The notes under the pieces: generated by a model
Database searches by the model: none
Seen by the model: the letters and a program-made list of their open reading frames with translations, nothing else
What the model was told of the DNA's origin: nothing
Position numbers and translations under genes: made by a program
Part shown: positions 15,994 to 23,516 of the stretch, piece after piece
Numbering within the stretch: position 1 is the stretch's first letter
Layout: every line of letters begins with the position of its first letter
Origin: Phycisphaerae bacterium
GTDB taxonomy: Bacteria; Planctomycetota; Phycisphaerae; Sedimentisphaerales; Anaerobacaceae
Assembly: GCA_030615025.1 (NCBI GenBank)
Contig: JAUXAB010000030.1
Coordinates: 1 to 38,370, forward strand
Direction: 5' to 3'
DNA: 38,370 nucleotides

Positions 15994-17312
15994 GACCGGC
16001 AGATGACATACATAAGTCGCTCAGGAAATTAAAATTAAAAGCCAGCGCCGAACTGGACAAAAGAGTTCACGATGATATCTCCAAGGCACTGGCTGAATCC
16101 GAAAAAACAGACTCGGCTACACCACAGCCGAATATAAGGAGAATAATTATGAAAAGTAGAATTACAAAATATGCCGCTGCGGCGGTGATAATTATTGCGA
16201 TACTGATAGGCGTACATTATCTGGGTGGCTCGATTGACGGCGCAAGTGTCGCATGGGCTGAGGTAGTTGAGCAAATCAACAACTATACAAAATATAAATG
16301 CCGTCAGAGAGTTGTTCGGGAGAAAGGCCCACAATATCCAACGATGCAGGTATATCATCTGAACCTTTCGCAAAGGCGGCAGGAAGTTGAAGACGGCTCC
16401 ATACATATTATTGATATGCGGGGAACCGATGCGATAACTGTAGAGCTTTATCCAGACGAGAAACGGGCGGTAGTGACAAATCTTATTGGGTCTGGTCCCA
16501 GAAAAGACCCGCATATAATTGATATGGTCAAGCGGTTTGAGCAGGAGTCTCCTGAAAGGCTTGGCACAAGAAAGCAAGACGGAAAACTGCTACACGGCTT
16601 CAGGCATCAGCCAAATAAGTACAATGAATTCACGGTATGGGTAGATGCGGAGACAAAGCTGCCGGTTGAGATAGAGATTAAACACCTTAATAGAGGACAA
16701 ACCATTTTTCTGGATGACTTTGAATTTGACTTTGAGCTGGACCCGTCAGCTTTCAGTACAGACGTCCCTGATGGATACGAAGTAAAAACCATAATTGAGG
16801 ATTATCGGCTGGTTGAGTCGAAGGAAATAACCGCTGAAGATATTCGAAGCGAACTCAATCATACCGCATATACAGTGGGAAAACTTCCATGGTTAGAGAA
16901 GCTGATAATTATGCAGGTTGTTAATCCTTCTTCCAAAGTTGGCAAAGCGTATTTGACTGGGATGATAACCGATGATGACAATAATATAATAATCAATCAG
17001 TCGAATATGCACAGTGATTATAAAGAGGGGTATATGGGGTGGATACTCAAGGAGCAGCTTGTTATTGAGGCTTCTAGTGGAGCGAAGCTGTATACACATC
17101 CAAACAGCTCTACAGCTGCCCGCTGTTTTCTGGAAAGTTTTGCCGAGGCAAATCCTGAATTTTTTGATATTAAAAATCTCAGCGAAGAAAGATTTACCAG
17201 GATGATTGTCATGCCGGACGGAGCAATTATGGACTTGGTAGCCAATAAACAAATGAGCAACGAAAAATTACAGCAGCTTGTCGAGTCCTTAATAGAAATT
17301 AAAGCGAATTGA
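15990..17312 (+). CDS. Single-pass membrane anti-sigma-like protein (module 4)
   Basis: This 440-residue protein starts at an ATGA overlap with sigma factor 4. The N-terminus (1-50: MRPADDIHKSLRKLKLKASAELDKR...) has no zinc motif but is similar to that of module 5 and is probably the sigma-contacting part. The membrane segment is about 60-77. The proximal ectodomain (about 90-270) is LolA-like (YPDEKRAVVTNL, DGKLLHGFRHQPNKYNEFTVWVDAETKLPVEIEI). The C-terminal part (about 290-440) is not recognised and is unlike the ends of modules 3 and 5. The gene stops about 40 bases before a relic of a module 3-like ectodomain, suggesting its end was exchanged. An internal GGAG-N7-ATG is at 16138-16151 (Met54). 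Confidence 0.82.
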   Translation: MRPADDIHKSLRKLKLKASAELDKRVHDDISKALAESEKTDSATPQPNIRRIIMKSRITKYAAAAVIIIAILIGVHYLGGSIDGASVAWAEVVEQINNYTKYKCRQRVVREKGPQYPTMQVYHLNLSQRRQEVEDGSIHIIDMRGTDAITVELYPDEKRAVVTNLIGSGPRKDPHIIDMVKRFEQESPERLGTRKQDGKLLHGFRHQPNKYNEFTVWVDAETKLPVEIEIKHLNRGQTIFLDDFEFDFELDPSAFSTDVPDGYEVKTIIEDYRLVESKEITAEDIRSELNHTAYTVGKLPWLEKLIIMQVVNPSSKVGKAYLTGMITDDDNNIIINQSNMHSDYKEGYMGWILKEQLVIEASSGAKLYTHPNSSTAARCFLESFAEANPEFFDIKNLSEERFTRMIVMPDGAIMDLVANKQMSNEKLQQLVESLIEIKAN

Positions 17313-17326
17313 TTATTACATCTGCA

Positions 17327-17428
17327 GGCTTCACAGGAACTGCATTGAGCAAAAACTCAGAAACGTACCGGGTCATCTATGGTGACCTGAGTGTTAAGGA
17401 TGTGTTGCCAAAAAATCTGCCGAAGTAG
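17327..17428 (+). pseudogene. Relic of an ectodomain C-terminus behind module 4
   Basis: After the module 4 stop, another frame encodes (from 17354) NSETYRVIYGDLSVKDVLPK followed by NLPK and a stop at 17426-17428. It matches the module 3 protein segment NSQNWRVIYGDLNVKDVAPE almost residue for residue, and module 5's YRVIFADLSVAEV. It has no start codon or ribosome site, so it is a broken remnant of a gene end. It keeps its original place just before the module's terminator. Confidence 0.8.
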
Positions 17429-17460
17429 GTTTGCTGAGCGAATATAATGTTTCTTACAAA

Positions 17461-17490
17461 GGCCGGGCTGGTTTGGCCCGGCCTTTTTTT
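17461..17490 (+). terminator. Intrinsic terminator of module 4
   Basis: GGCCGGGC pairs perfectly with GCCCGGCC around a 7-base loop, followed by seven T residues. Confidence 0.94.
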
Positions 17491-17587
17491 ATGCCAAATT
17501 TTGCGGAAAAATCGAAGAATTCACGTTGAAAAGTAAAATCCAACCGAAAAAAACGATTTTATTTAGAGTAAAATGTATCCGGCCATC

Positions 17588-17611
17588 GTTATACTAATGA
17601 CAATCGATTGT
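17588..17611 (+). promoter_or_regulatory. Shared promoter/operator block of module 5
   Basis: CGTTATACT, with TATACT at 17590-17595 resembling a -10 box, is followed by the palindrome ACAATCGATTGT (17600-17611), 26 bases before the sigma start. It matches the module 4 block in sequence and order. No clear -35 is seen at the usual distance. Confidence 0.55.
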
Positions 17612-17637
17612 TCTGATATCAGGTAAGTGAGTTGCAG

Positions 17638-18183
17638 ATGCTCGAAGATAGATTGCTTCTGTGGAGATTTAAGTGCGGCAGCAGAGATGCTTTCCGACTT
17701 ATCTATGATAAGTATGCCGGTGATTTGCTAACGTTAGCAGCTAATCTTCTGGACGATGGCAGTGCCGCCGAAGACGTTGTGCAGGATGTTTTCATCTCGT
17801 TTGTAAAAGCCGTGGAACAGTTTCGCCTGAGAGGGAGTCTAAAAGGCTATCTGGCAACTTGTGTCGCTAATCGCTCACGTGACTACATCCGCAAAAAAAG
17901 GCGGCAGCAAACCGTTACGGTGAGCGAAGCAGGACAAATAACATCAGATGCAAAAAGCCCCGTTCAATTGGTGATACGCAGTGAAGAGTTGCAAAAATTG
18001 AGTCATGCGATGACTGAGCTTCCTTACGAGCAGCGAGAGGTCGTTGTACTTCGCCTGCATGGCGAGCTGAGATTTAGACAAATAGCCAGCTTACAGAGAG
18101 TTTGCGTTAAAACAGCCCTGAGTCGGTACCGATACGGATTGGATAAACTGCGGTCAATCTTAAATGGTGAGGTAAAAAAATGA
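17638..18183 (+). CDS. ECF-family sigma factor (module 5)
   Basis: This 181-residue ECF sigma factor is the sister of sigma factor 4. Region 2 is at about 8-80 (FKCGSRDAFRLIYDKYAGDLL, AEDVVQDVFISF, LKGYLATCVANRSRDYIRKKRR) and region 4 at about 125-175 (LPYEQREVVVLRLHGELRFRQIASLQRVCVKTALSRYRYGLDKLRSIL). The ATG at 17638 was chosen over the in-frame TTG at 17632 because the paralogue also starts MLED. The stop overlaps the next start (ATGA at 18180-18183), implying translational coupling to its membrane partner. The shared upstream palindrome suggests modules 4 and 5 may be regulated by the same factor, or each may cross-recognise the other's promoter. Confidence 0.94.
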   Translation: MLEDRLLLWRFKCGSRDAFRLIYDKYAGDLLTLAANLLDDGSAAEDVVQDVFISFVKAVEQFRLRGSLKGYLATCVANRSRDYIRKKRRQQTVTVSEAGQITSDAKSPVQLVIRSEELQKLSHAMTELPYEQREVVVLRLHGELRFRQIASLQRVCVKTALSRYRYGLDKLRSILNGEVKK

Positions 18184-20411
18184 GACCAGCAGAAAATATG
18201 GAAAAACTTATAAAGAAACTACGTTACGATGCCGGCGCCGAGACACATGACAGGATTCTTGGCAATGTCTTACAGGCGCTGGACGCAACTGAAAAACAGA
18301 AATCAGGCGCAACTGCGCCGAATATCAGGAGAACAATTATGAAAAGCCCAATTACAAAATTAGCCGCTGCGGCGGTGATAGTCGTTGCAGCACTTATCGT
18401 TGTAAGTCAGATTGGCGGCTCAGGCGTTGCCCTTGCTGATGTCCTGGCGAAAGTCGAGCAGGCCCGGGCATTTATGTACAGAATGAAGATGGTTATGACC
18501 GGCTCTATTGTTCCGGGCCAGACGGGCACCGATATGGACGGCACCATTACCATATCCGCCGATTACGGAATGAAGTGGGAAATGCTTATGACAGATCCCA
18601 ATTCCGGCGAGTGGCTGACCACCCTGATGTACATAATCCCCGACCAAGGGATGGCGGTCACCCTTGTGCCGGAAAAGAAGCAGTATATGCGGATGGAGTT
18701 TGGTGATGAGTGGCTCGTCCAGATGAAGAAGCAGAACTACGACCCCAGAGAGATGATAAAGCAGATCATTGACTGCGAATACACCGAGCTGGCCCCATCG
18801 GTCGTTGACGGCAGAAGAGTCCAGGGCTTTGAGACGACCGACCCGGCAGTGCTCGGCGGCGTGGGCGGAGACGGAGACGTCAAGTACACCCTCTGGGTCG
18901 ACGCCCAGAACTGGCTGCCTGTCCGCTCCGAGATGGACTTCCAGATCGGTGACCAGATGCACGTCCATGCCGTCACCTGCGATTTCAAGTGGGATATTCC
19001 CGTTACCGCAGCCGACTTTGAGCCGGTCATACCCGAGGACTATACCACTCTGCCGATGGACGGCATGAAGATGCCGAGCATGAGCGAAGAAGGCGCTATC
19101 AAAGGCTTGAAGTTTTTTGCCGAGATCACCGGCAGATACCCGAAGTCGCTCAACATGATAGATCTTGCCCAGGAAATGGTCGCCTTGCGGGACTCTCCGC
19201 ACTTAAGGCAGCTCATCCAGGAAATGGGGGACCAGGCAAAACAGGCCGATGAGGCGGATAAGGACCGGCTGCGCGACGAGCTCATGAAGAAGTCCATGGA
19301 GATGATGCAGTCGATCCAGTCACCGGCCATGTTCTACATGATGCTGGTCCAGGGCAAGAAGGACCCGGCTTATTACGGCCGGAAGGTTACGCCCGAATTT
19401 CCGCACGCGGTGCTGCTGCGGTGGAAAATCGAGGCGGGTAACTACCGTGTGATATTCGCAGACTTAAGTGTCGCAGAGGTCACCGCCGATGAGCTGGCTG
19501 AGCTTGAAGCTGCGCCTCTAAATACTGAGCCTACCGCCATCAGGCCTCAGCCGGCTGACGGAGCGGCGGCTAACGCACTTGCCGAGGTAGAACTGAGCTG
19601 GATGCCGGGTGCCTTTGTGAACGAGCACAAAGTGTACTTCGGAAGCGCGACGGACGAGCTCTCCCTATTGGCTGAGTTCACCGATTCTTGTAGCGTCATG
19701 GCACCGGCTTTGGAAAGGGCCACCACCTATTATTGGTGTGTCGATGAAGTCCAGCCGGATGGCTCCATCGCAGCCGGGGACGTCTGGAGCTTCAACACGG
19801 GCAAGCTGGTCGGCTGGTGGAAGCTTGATGGCGATGCTAACGACAGCTCCAGCAACGGCAACCATGGAACTGTAAATGGTGACCCGAATTGGGTTATAGG
19901 CCGAATAGGCGGCGCTCTGCAATTTGATGGGGTTGATGACTGTGTCCAGACCGATTATGCAACCGACTTGCCTGTCTGGACCGTATCGATCTGGGTGAAT
20001 AGCCCTGCCGCCCCTTCATCAGCGGTGCCGGCTGGACCGGTTCACCGGGAGAATAATTTTCAGATTAACTGGAACCACTCCTCTGCAGATTTCCGCGGAG
20101 CGGCAGGCTTGCGCGTTGGAGATAAATGGTACGCTGCAAGCTTCGGAGAATTAGAGGCCAACAAATGGTATCACCTTGCAGCCACGTATGATGGAGAGAA
20201 TCTCAAGGCTTACAAAAATGGCGTTCTAATCACGGATAATCCGGATCCTTCAGGGGCCCCGGACAGAGAATGGGCAACCTTGAAGCTTGCAAGACATTCA
20301 ATCCACGGGGACTATTTCGAAGGGACCATCGATGATGTTCGCATTTATAGTTATGACCTCAGTGCCGACGAGGTGGCAGCGATTTATGCGGCCCAGGCAG
20401 AGGAGAAATAG
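18180..20411 (+). CDS. Membrane anti-sigma-like protein with FnIII-like and LamG-like ectodomains (module 5)
   Basis: At 743 residues this is the longest membrane partner in the array. The N-terminus (MRPAENMEKLIKKLRYDAGAE) is related to module 4 and lacks a zinc motif. The membrane segment is about 60-77. A LolA-like region is at about 85-290 (MYIIPDQGMAVTLVPEKK, DGRRVQGFET, TLWVDAQNWLPVRSEM). The YRVIFADLSV segment shared with module 3 comes near residue 425. A fibronectin-III-like region is at about 450-540 (VELSWMPGAFVNEHKVYFG, TTYYWCVDEV, WSFNTG). The C-terminus (543-735) is a LamG/concanavalin-like jelly roll (GWWKLDGDANDSS, ALQFDGVDDCV, WYHLAATYDGENLKAYKNG, GTIDDVRIYSYDLS). A glycan or surface ligand outside the cell is inferred. 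An internal GGAG-N7-ATG is at 18328-18341. G/C content rises noticeably after about 18480, which may mean the ectodomain was acquired. Confidence 0.87.
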   Translation: MRPAENMEKLIKKLRYDAGAETHDRILGNVLQALDATEKQKSGATAPNIRRTIMKSPITKLAAAAVIVVAALIVVSQIGGSGVALADVLAKVEQARAFMYRMKMVMTGSIVPGQTGTDMDGTITISADYGMKWEMLMTDPNSGEWLTTLMYIIPDQGMAVTLVPEKKQYMRMEFGDEWLVQMKKQNYDPREMIKQIIDCEYTELAPSVVDGRRVQGFETTDPAVLGGVGGDGDVKYTLWVDAQNWLPVRSEMDFQIGDQMHVHAVTCDFKWDIPVTAADFEPVIPEDYTTLPMDGMKMPSMSEEGAIKGLKFFAEITGRYPKSLNMIDLAQEMVALRDSPHLRQLIQEMGDQAKQADEADKDRLRDELMKKSMEMMQSIQSPAMFYMMLVQGKKDPAYYGRKVTPEFPHAVLLRWKIEAGNYRVIFADLSVAEVTADELAELEAAPLNTEPTAIRPQPADGAAANALAEVELSWMPGAFVNEHKVYFGSATDELSLLAEFTDSCSVMAPALERATTYYWCVDEVQPDGSIAAGDVWSFNTGKLVGWWKLDGDANDSSSNGNHGTVNGDPNWVIGRIGGALQFDGVDDCVQTDYATDLPVWTVSIWVNSPAAPSSAVPAGPVHRENNFQINWNHSSADFRGAAGLRVGDKWYAASFGELEANKWYHLAATYDGENLKAYKNGVLITDNPDPSGAPDREWATLKLARHSIHGDYFEGTIDDVRIYSYDLSADEVAAIYAAQAEEK

Positions 20412-20471
20412 CTTTTTAAGGGCTGTGAAAAAGTAACATGGTAGTCCTCCTTTAATTGGATGTTGCAAACA

Positions 20472-20500
20472 GGCCGGGCTGATTTGGCTCGGCCTTTTTT
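20472..20500 (+). terminator. Intrinsic terminator of module 5
   Basis: GGCCGGGC pairs with GCTCGGCC across TGATTTG, followed by TTTTTT. It faces the 3' end of the minus-strand sulfatase gene (ending at 20539) and stops the sigma array's transcription. Confidence 0.92.
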
Positions 20501-20538
20501 GTTTCGTTGGAGCACAGCCAGCCGAATCGCGGTTCAAA

Positions 20539-22077
20539 TCAGCGATTGGTCTTGGCCGGTTTTCTGCCCGGCATTCCGCCGTAATAGGGATACTTGTCGA
20601 AGACGTCTGCCTTGCCTAAAGCACGCGGGTCCTTAGTTGCTTTCAGTTCGGCCATCAAAGCGGCGGCGAGTTTGCTTTTTACTTTGGCATAGTCGGGCCG
20701 GTCAGCGACATTATTTAACTGATCAGGGTCCTTTCGCAGGTCATACAACTCCTCAGCTGGACGCTTTCCAAAACCAAGTTCAAATAGTCTGCTGACCTTC
20801 GGGTCATCACGGTACTTCAACATGTAAGATTTCGTAGGCGCCGCATCAATGTCACCGTAACCATAAAATGTGCCGAGTGGACGGGATACAACTATATCTG
20901 TAGGTTGGGCATACCCTTTGGGGTCACCGGCAGGCCAGCGGTCCGGTTTGAAGTTACGGATGTACAGAAAATCATGTGTCCGTATCGCCCGCATTGGATA
21001 ACCTGCCATACCTGTTTCCTGGCAGGGCACATGACGTTCCTTGCCGGTCAGGACGTGGTCGCGCTTCGGGTCCACTCGCCCCGATTTGCCCGAGGTCAGC
21101 ACGTCGAGGAAACTCTTAGCGGTCATCTCTGGGGTGGGCTTCAGTCCGGCTGCTTCGAGAAACGTCGGCGCCAGGTCAGACAGGCTGATAAAGTCCTCCA
21201 CAACCCGGCTGCCCTTGACTCTTGCAGGCCAGCGGACCGCAAGCGGGACGTTCGTGCCGAGATCGTACAGGTTGCTCTTGCACCGCGGGAACGGCATGCC
21301 ATTATCGCCGGAAATTACGATCAGCGTGTTGTCCAGCTCACCGTTTTCTTCCAGAACCTTCAGCAGCTCGCCCACTTCGGTGTCGAAGCGCTGAACCTCC
21401 CAGTAGTAGTCACAGATGTCCGTGCGAACCTCTTTGCTGCTCGGCAGGCACGCTGGCACTTCTACATCCTCAGGCTTCATCGCGCTTTTGATGCCGGACT
21501 GCCATTTATAGCCCCGGTGTGGGTCGTAGCTGCCGAACCAGAAGCAGAACAGCTTGCCTTGCGGCCGGGCTTCGAGGAACTGTTTGAAATCTTTATACTT
21601 TGGCCCTGCTGGGTTGCGTGTTCGGCCACCCGGCTCATTGCGGCCTGGTCCCCACCCTTTGCGGGTAAATCCGATGTGATAACCGGCCTGTTCCAGCATG
21701 TCCGGATACACGTCGAACTTTGCCGGCAGTGTGCTCCAGAGGTTGCCGCCCTCTTCCAGCCGCCAGTGCCACTGTCCCGTTACAATCGAACCACGGGACG
21801 GCGTACACGAGGGGGCCGTAACAAATGCGTTCTCGAACAACACGCCCTCGCGGGCCACCCGGTCGAAGGTCGGCGTCTTGACGACCTTGTCCCTCGCGAT
21901 GCCGGCGTGCGGCCACGACCAATCGTCAGCAAGACAAAAGAGAATATTCGGGCGGTTCTTCGCAGACTCGCCTACAAACTGCTGCGTGAAGCTCGCACAT
22001 CCCGGCACGGCCAGCGATGCAGCACCCACACCCACAGTTTTCAGAAAATCACGACGCGTGTAAGCAACTGTTTCCAT
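20539..22077 (-). CDS. Tat-exported sulfatase (formylglycine type)
   Basis: This 512-residue type I sulfatase should hydrolyse sulfate esters or N-sulfates outside the cytoplasm. A Tat signal (YTRRDFLKTVG, 6-16) leads to a possible lipobox VPGC (24-27). The sulfatase domain follows: ILFCLADDW with metal ligands Asp51 and Asp52, and CTPSR (91-95), the C-x-P-S-R signature whose Cys91 would be converted to formylglycine. Later landmarks are LIVISGDNGMPFPRCK and ELYDLRKDPDQLNNVADRP. The overall pattern recalls the N-sulfoglucosamine sulfohydrolase-like branch, but the substrate cannot be read from sequence. It starts 17 bases after the preceding sulfatase with GGAG upstream, so the two are co-transcribed. 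No maturase for formylglycine is in the window. Confidence 0.93.
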   Translation of the reverse strand: METVAYTRRDFLKTVGVGAASLAVPGCASFTQQFVGESAKNRPNILFCLADDWSWPHAGIARDKVVKTPTFDRVAREGVLFENAFVTAPSCTPSRGSIVTGQWHWRLEEGGNLWSTLPAKFDVYPDMLEQAGYHIGFTRKGWGPGRNEPGGRTRNPAGPKYKDFKQFLEARPQGKLFCFWFGSYDPHRGYKWQSGIKSAMKPEDVEVPACLPSSKEVRTDICDYYWEVQRFDTEVGELLKVLEENGELDNTLIVISGDNGMPFPRCKSNLYDLGTNVPLAVRWPARVKGSRVVEDFISLSDLAPTFLEAAGLKPTPEMTAKSFLDVLTSGKSGRVDPKRDHVLTGKERHVPCQETGMAGYPMRAIRTHDFLYIRNFKPDRWPAGDPKGYAQPTDIVVSRPLGTFYGYGDIDAAPTKSYMLKYRDDPKVSRLFELGFGKRPAEELYDLRKDPDQLNNVADRPDYAKVKSKLAAALMAELKATKDPRALGKADVFDKYPYYGGMPGRKPAKTNR

Positions 22078-22094
22078 GCCTGTCTCTCCTACTT

Positions 22095-23516
22095 TTAGTT
22101 TACTTTTCTCATTCTGTCTGGAACCTTAGCCCCAACATCCAACCGCCATGCTGTCAGGCGCTTCTGCAGCTCGGCGGCTTTTTTGGGCAGTTTCCCAGCC
22201 AGGTTGTGTTCCTCTGCTATATCTTCGGCGAGGTTGTAGAGCTCGACCACGCCGTTATCAAAGAATTCAATAAGCTTCCAGCTGTCCTGTCGGATCGCCC
22301 CGGACGACCGCCCACCGAGGAAATGCGGCTTTTTGAGCGGATAGTGCCAGTAGATTGTGTTGCGGGCAAGCTCGGCCTCGGGGTTTTTGAGCAACGGCAA
22401 GATAGAGACACCATCAAGATGTTGGCACGGGTCTGCTCTGAGCCCGGCGAACTGGAGAAACGTTGGATAGAAGTCAACATTGCTTGTCGGCGTGTCGCAA
22501 ACACTGGCTGCTTTCACCACTTTGGGCCAACGAATGATTAATGGCTCGCGGATGCCGCCCTCATAAAGGGTAGACTTGCCGGCTCGCAACGGGGCGTTAG
22601 AGGTTACACGGTCTTCCCCACCGTTGTCGCTTGTAAAGATTAGAATGGTGTTTTCGGCCAGGCCCAATTCGCCGAGTTTATTCATAATCATGCCGACACC
22701 TTCATCGATGCTTTCGAGCTGCGCAGCAAGGTGTGGGTTGTTCTGTCGGGACGTATTTGTTCTGCCGGCGCCGGGCTTTTTTTCATACTTGGCGACCAGC
22801 TCGGCCTTGCCCTGCAGCCGGGTATGGACGGCATAATGACTCAGGTAGAGAAAGAAGGGCCCATCCTTGTGCCGCTCGATGAACTCGATTGCCTCAAGGT
22901 TGCACCTGTCGATGAGATACTCCCTGCCGGGCAGACGTTTTGCGATTTGCCTGTTGAAGTGATAGGGATGAAAGTAGCTGCCGCCGCCGATGCCGCGGTT
23001 TTCTGAGACAATCACTTCGTCAAAGCCGTGCCGGCTGGGTGGGAATTCTTTCGCACCGTGGTTAGCATAACCAGTAAGGTGCCACTTGCCTATGATACCT
23101 GTGGCGTAACCGGCCCGCTTTAGCATCTCGGCGGTGGTGATATGGTCAGTCGAAAGGTGGTTTGCATCGTTTGGACGAAGGTAATCGGTTATCCCCACCC
23201 TTGCCGGATATTGCCCCGTCATCAGGGCTGCGCGATAAGGCGAACAGACCGGGGCTGCTGCGTAAGCGTCGGTAAACTTCATGCCCTGGCTCGCCAGTTT
23301 GTCGAGGCTGGGCGTTTCATTAAAGGTGCTGCCATAGCATCCCAGCTCGGCCCAGCCCAGGTCATCGGCCAGGATGAAAATGATGTTGGGTCTTTGGGCA
23401 GATGCCTTGTCCGAAATTGGCCCAGAGACACCGACGCATCCCGGCTTGAGGAGTATCGCTGTCCCCAGGCCTACGGCTTTTAAAAAATCGCGACGTGTGT
23501 AATCCCGTATACTAAT
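22095..23516 (-). CDS. Tat-targeted sulfatase without a canonical start codon (probable ATT start)
   Basis: From the first in-frame ATG (23282) the protein would lack its start, but the same frame stays open upstream and encodes ISIRDYTRRDFLKAVG, a lipobox-like KPGC, then RPNIIFILADDLGWAELG with the metal-binding Asp pair. These are exactly the missing sulfatase N-terminus. Between the upstream stop (23544-23546) and 23282 there is no ATG, GTG or TTG in frame. ATT at 23514-23516 lies 9 bases after CAGGAG and overlaps the tilS stop (CATTAG), so ATT is the likely start, giving 473 residues. The catalytic motif is CSPYR (Cys91). IFTSDNGGEDR and ELYNLAEDIAEEHNLAG are typical later motifs. The alternative is a gene that lost its start codon or a sequence error. 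It is probably co-transcribed with tilS and the next sulfatase. Confidence 0.87.
   Translation of the reverse strand: MSIRDYTRRDFLKAVGLGTAILLKPGCVGVSGPISDKASAQRPNIIFILADDLGWAELGCYGSTFNETPSLDKLASQGMKFTDAYAAAPVCSPYRAALMTGQYPARVGITDYLRPNDANHLSTDHITTAEMLKRAGYATGIIGKWHLTGYANHGAKEFPPSRHGFDEVIVSENRGIGGGSYFHPYHFNRQIAKRLPGREYLIDRCNLEAIEFIERHKDGPFFLYLSHYAVHTRLQGKAELVAKYEKKPGAGRTNTSRQNNPHLAAQLESIDEGVGMIMNKLGELGLAENTILIFTSDNGGEDRVTSNAPLRAGKSTLYEGGIREPLIIRWPKVVKAASVCDTPTSNVDFYPTFLQFAGLRADPCQHLDGVSILPLLKNPEAELARNTIYWHYPLKKPHFLGGRSSGAIRQDSWKLIEFFDNGVVELYNLAEDIAEEHNLAGKLPKKAAELQKRLTAWRLDVGAKVPDRMRKVN

Larger units (their letters stand above)
17313..17637. other. Stretch between modules 4 and 5
   Basis: The 325 bases hold, in order, the ectodomain relic (17327-17428), the module 4 terminator (17461-17490), an A/T-rich upstream region, and the module 5 promoter/operator block (17588-17611). 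No further gene is seen. Confidence 0.75.

Noticed and set aside
18420-19202. A 260-codon minus-strand frame inside the module 5 membrane-partner gene
   Set aside because: It is antisense to a gene with clear domains in a G/C-richer region where long antisense frames arise by codon bias; no family resemblance.
20905-22098. A 397-codon plus-strand frame opposite the first sulfatase
   Set aside because: The sulfatase on the other strand has catalytic motifs, Tat signal and ribosome site. The antisense frame has none.
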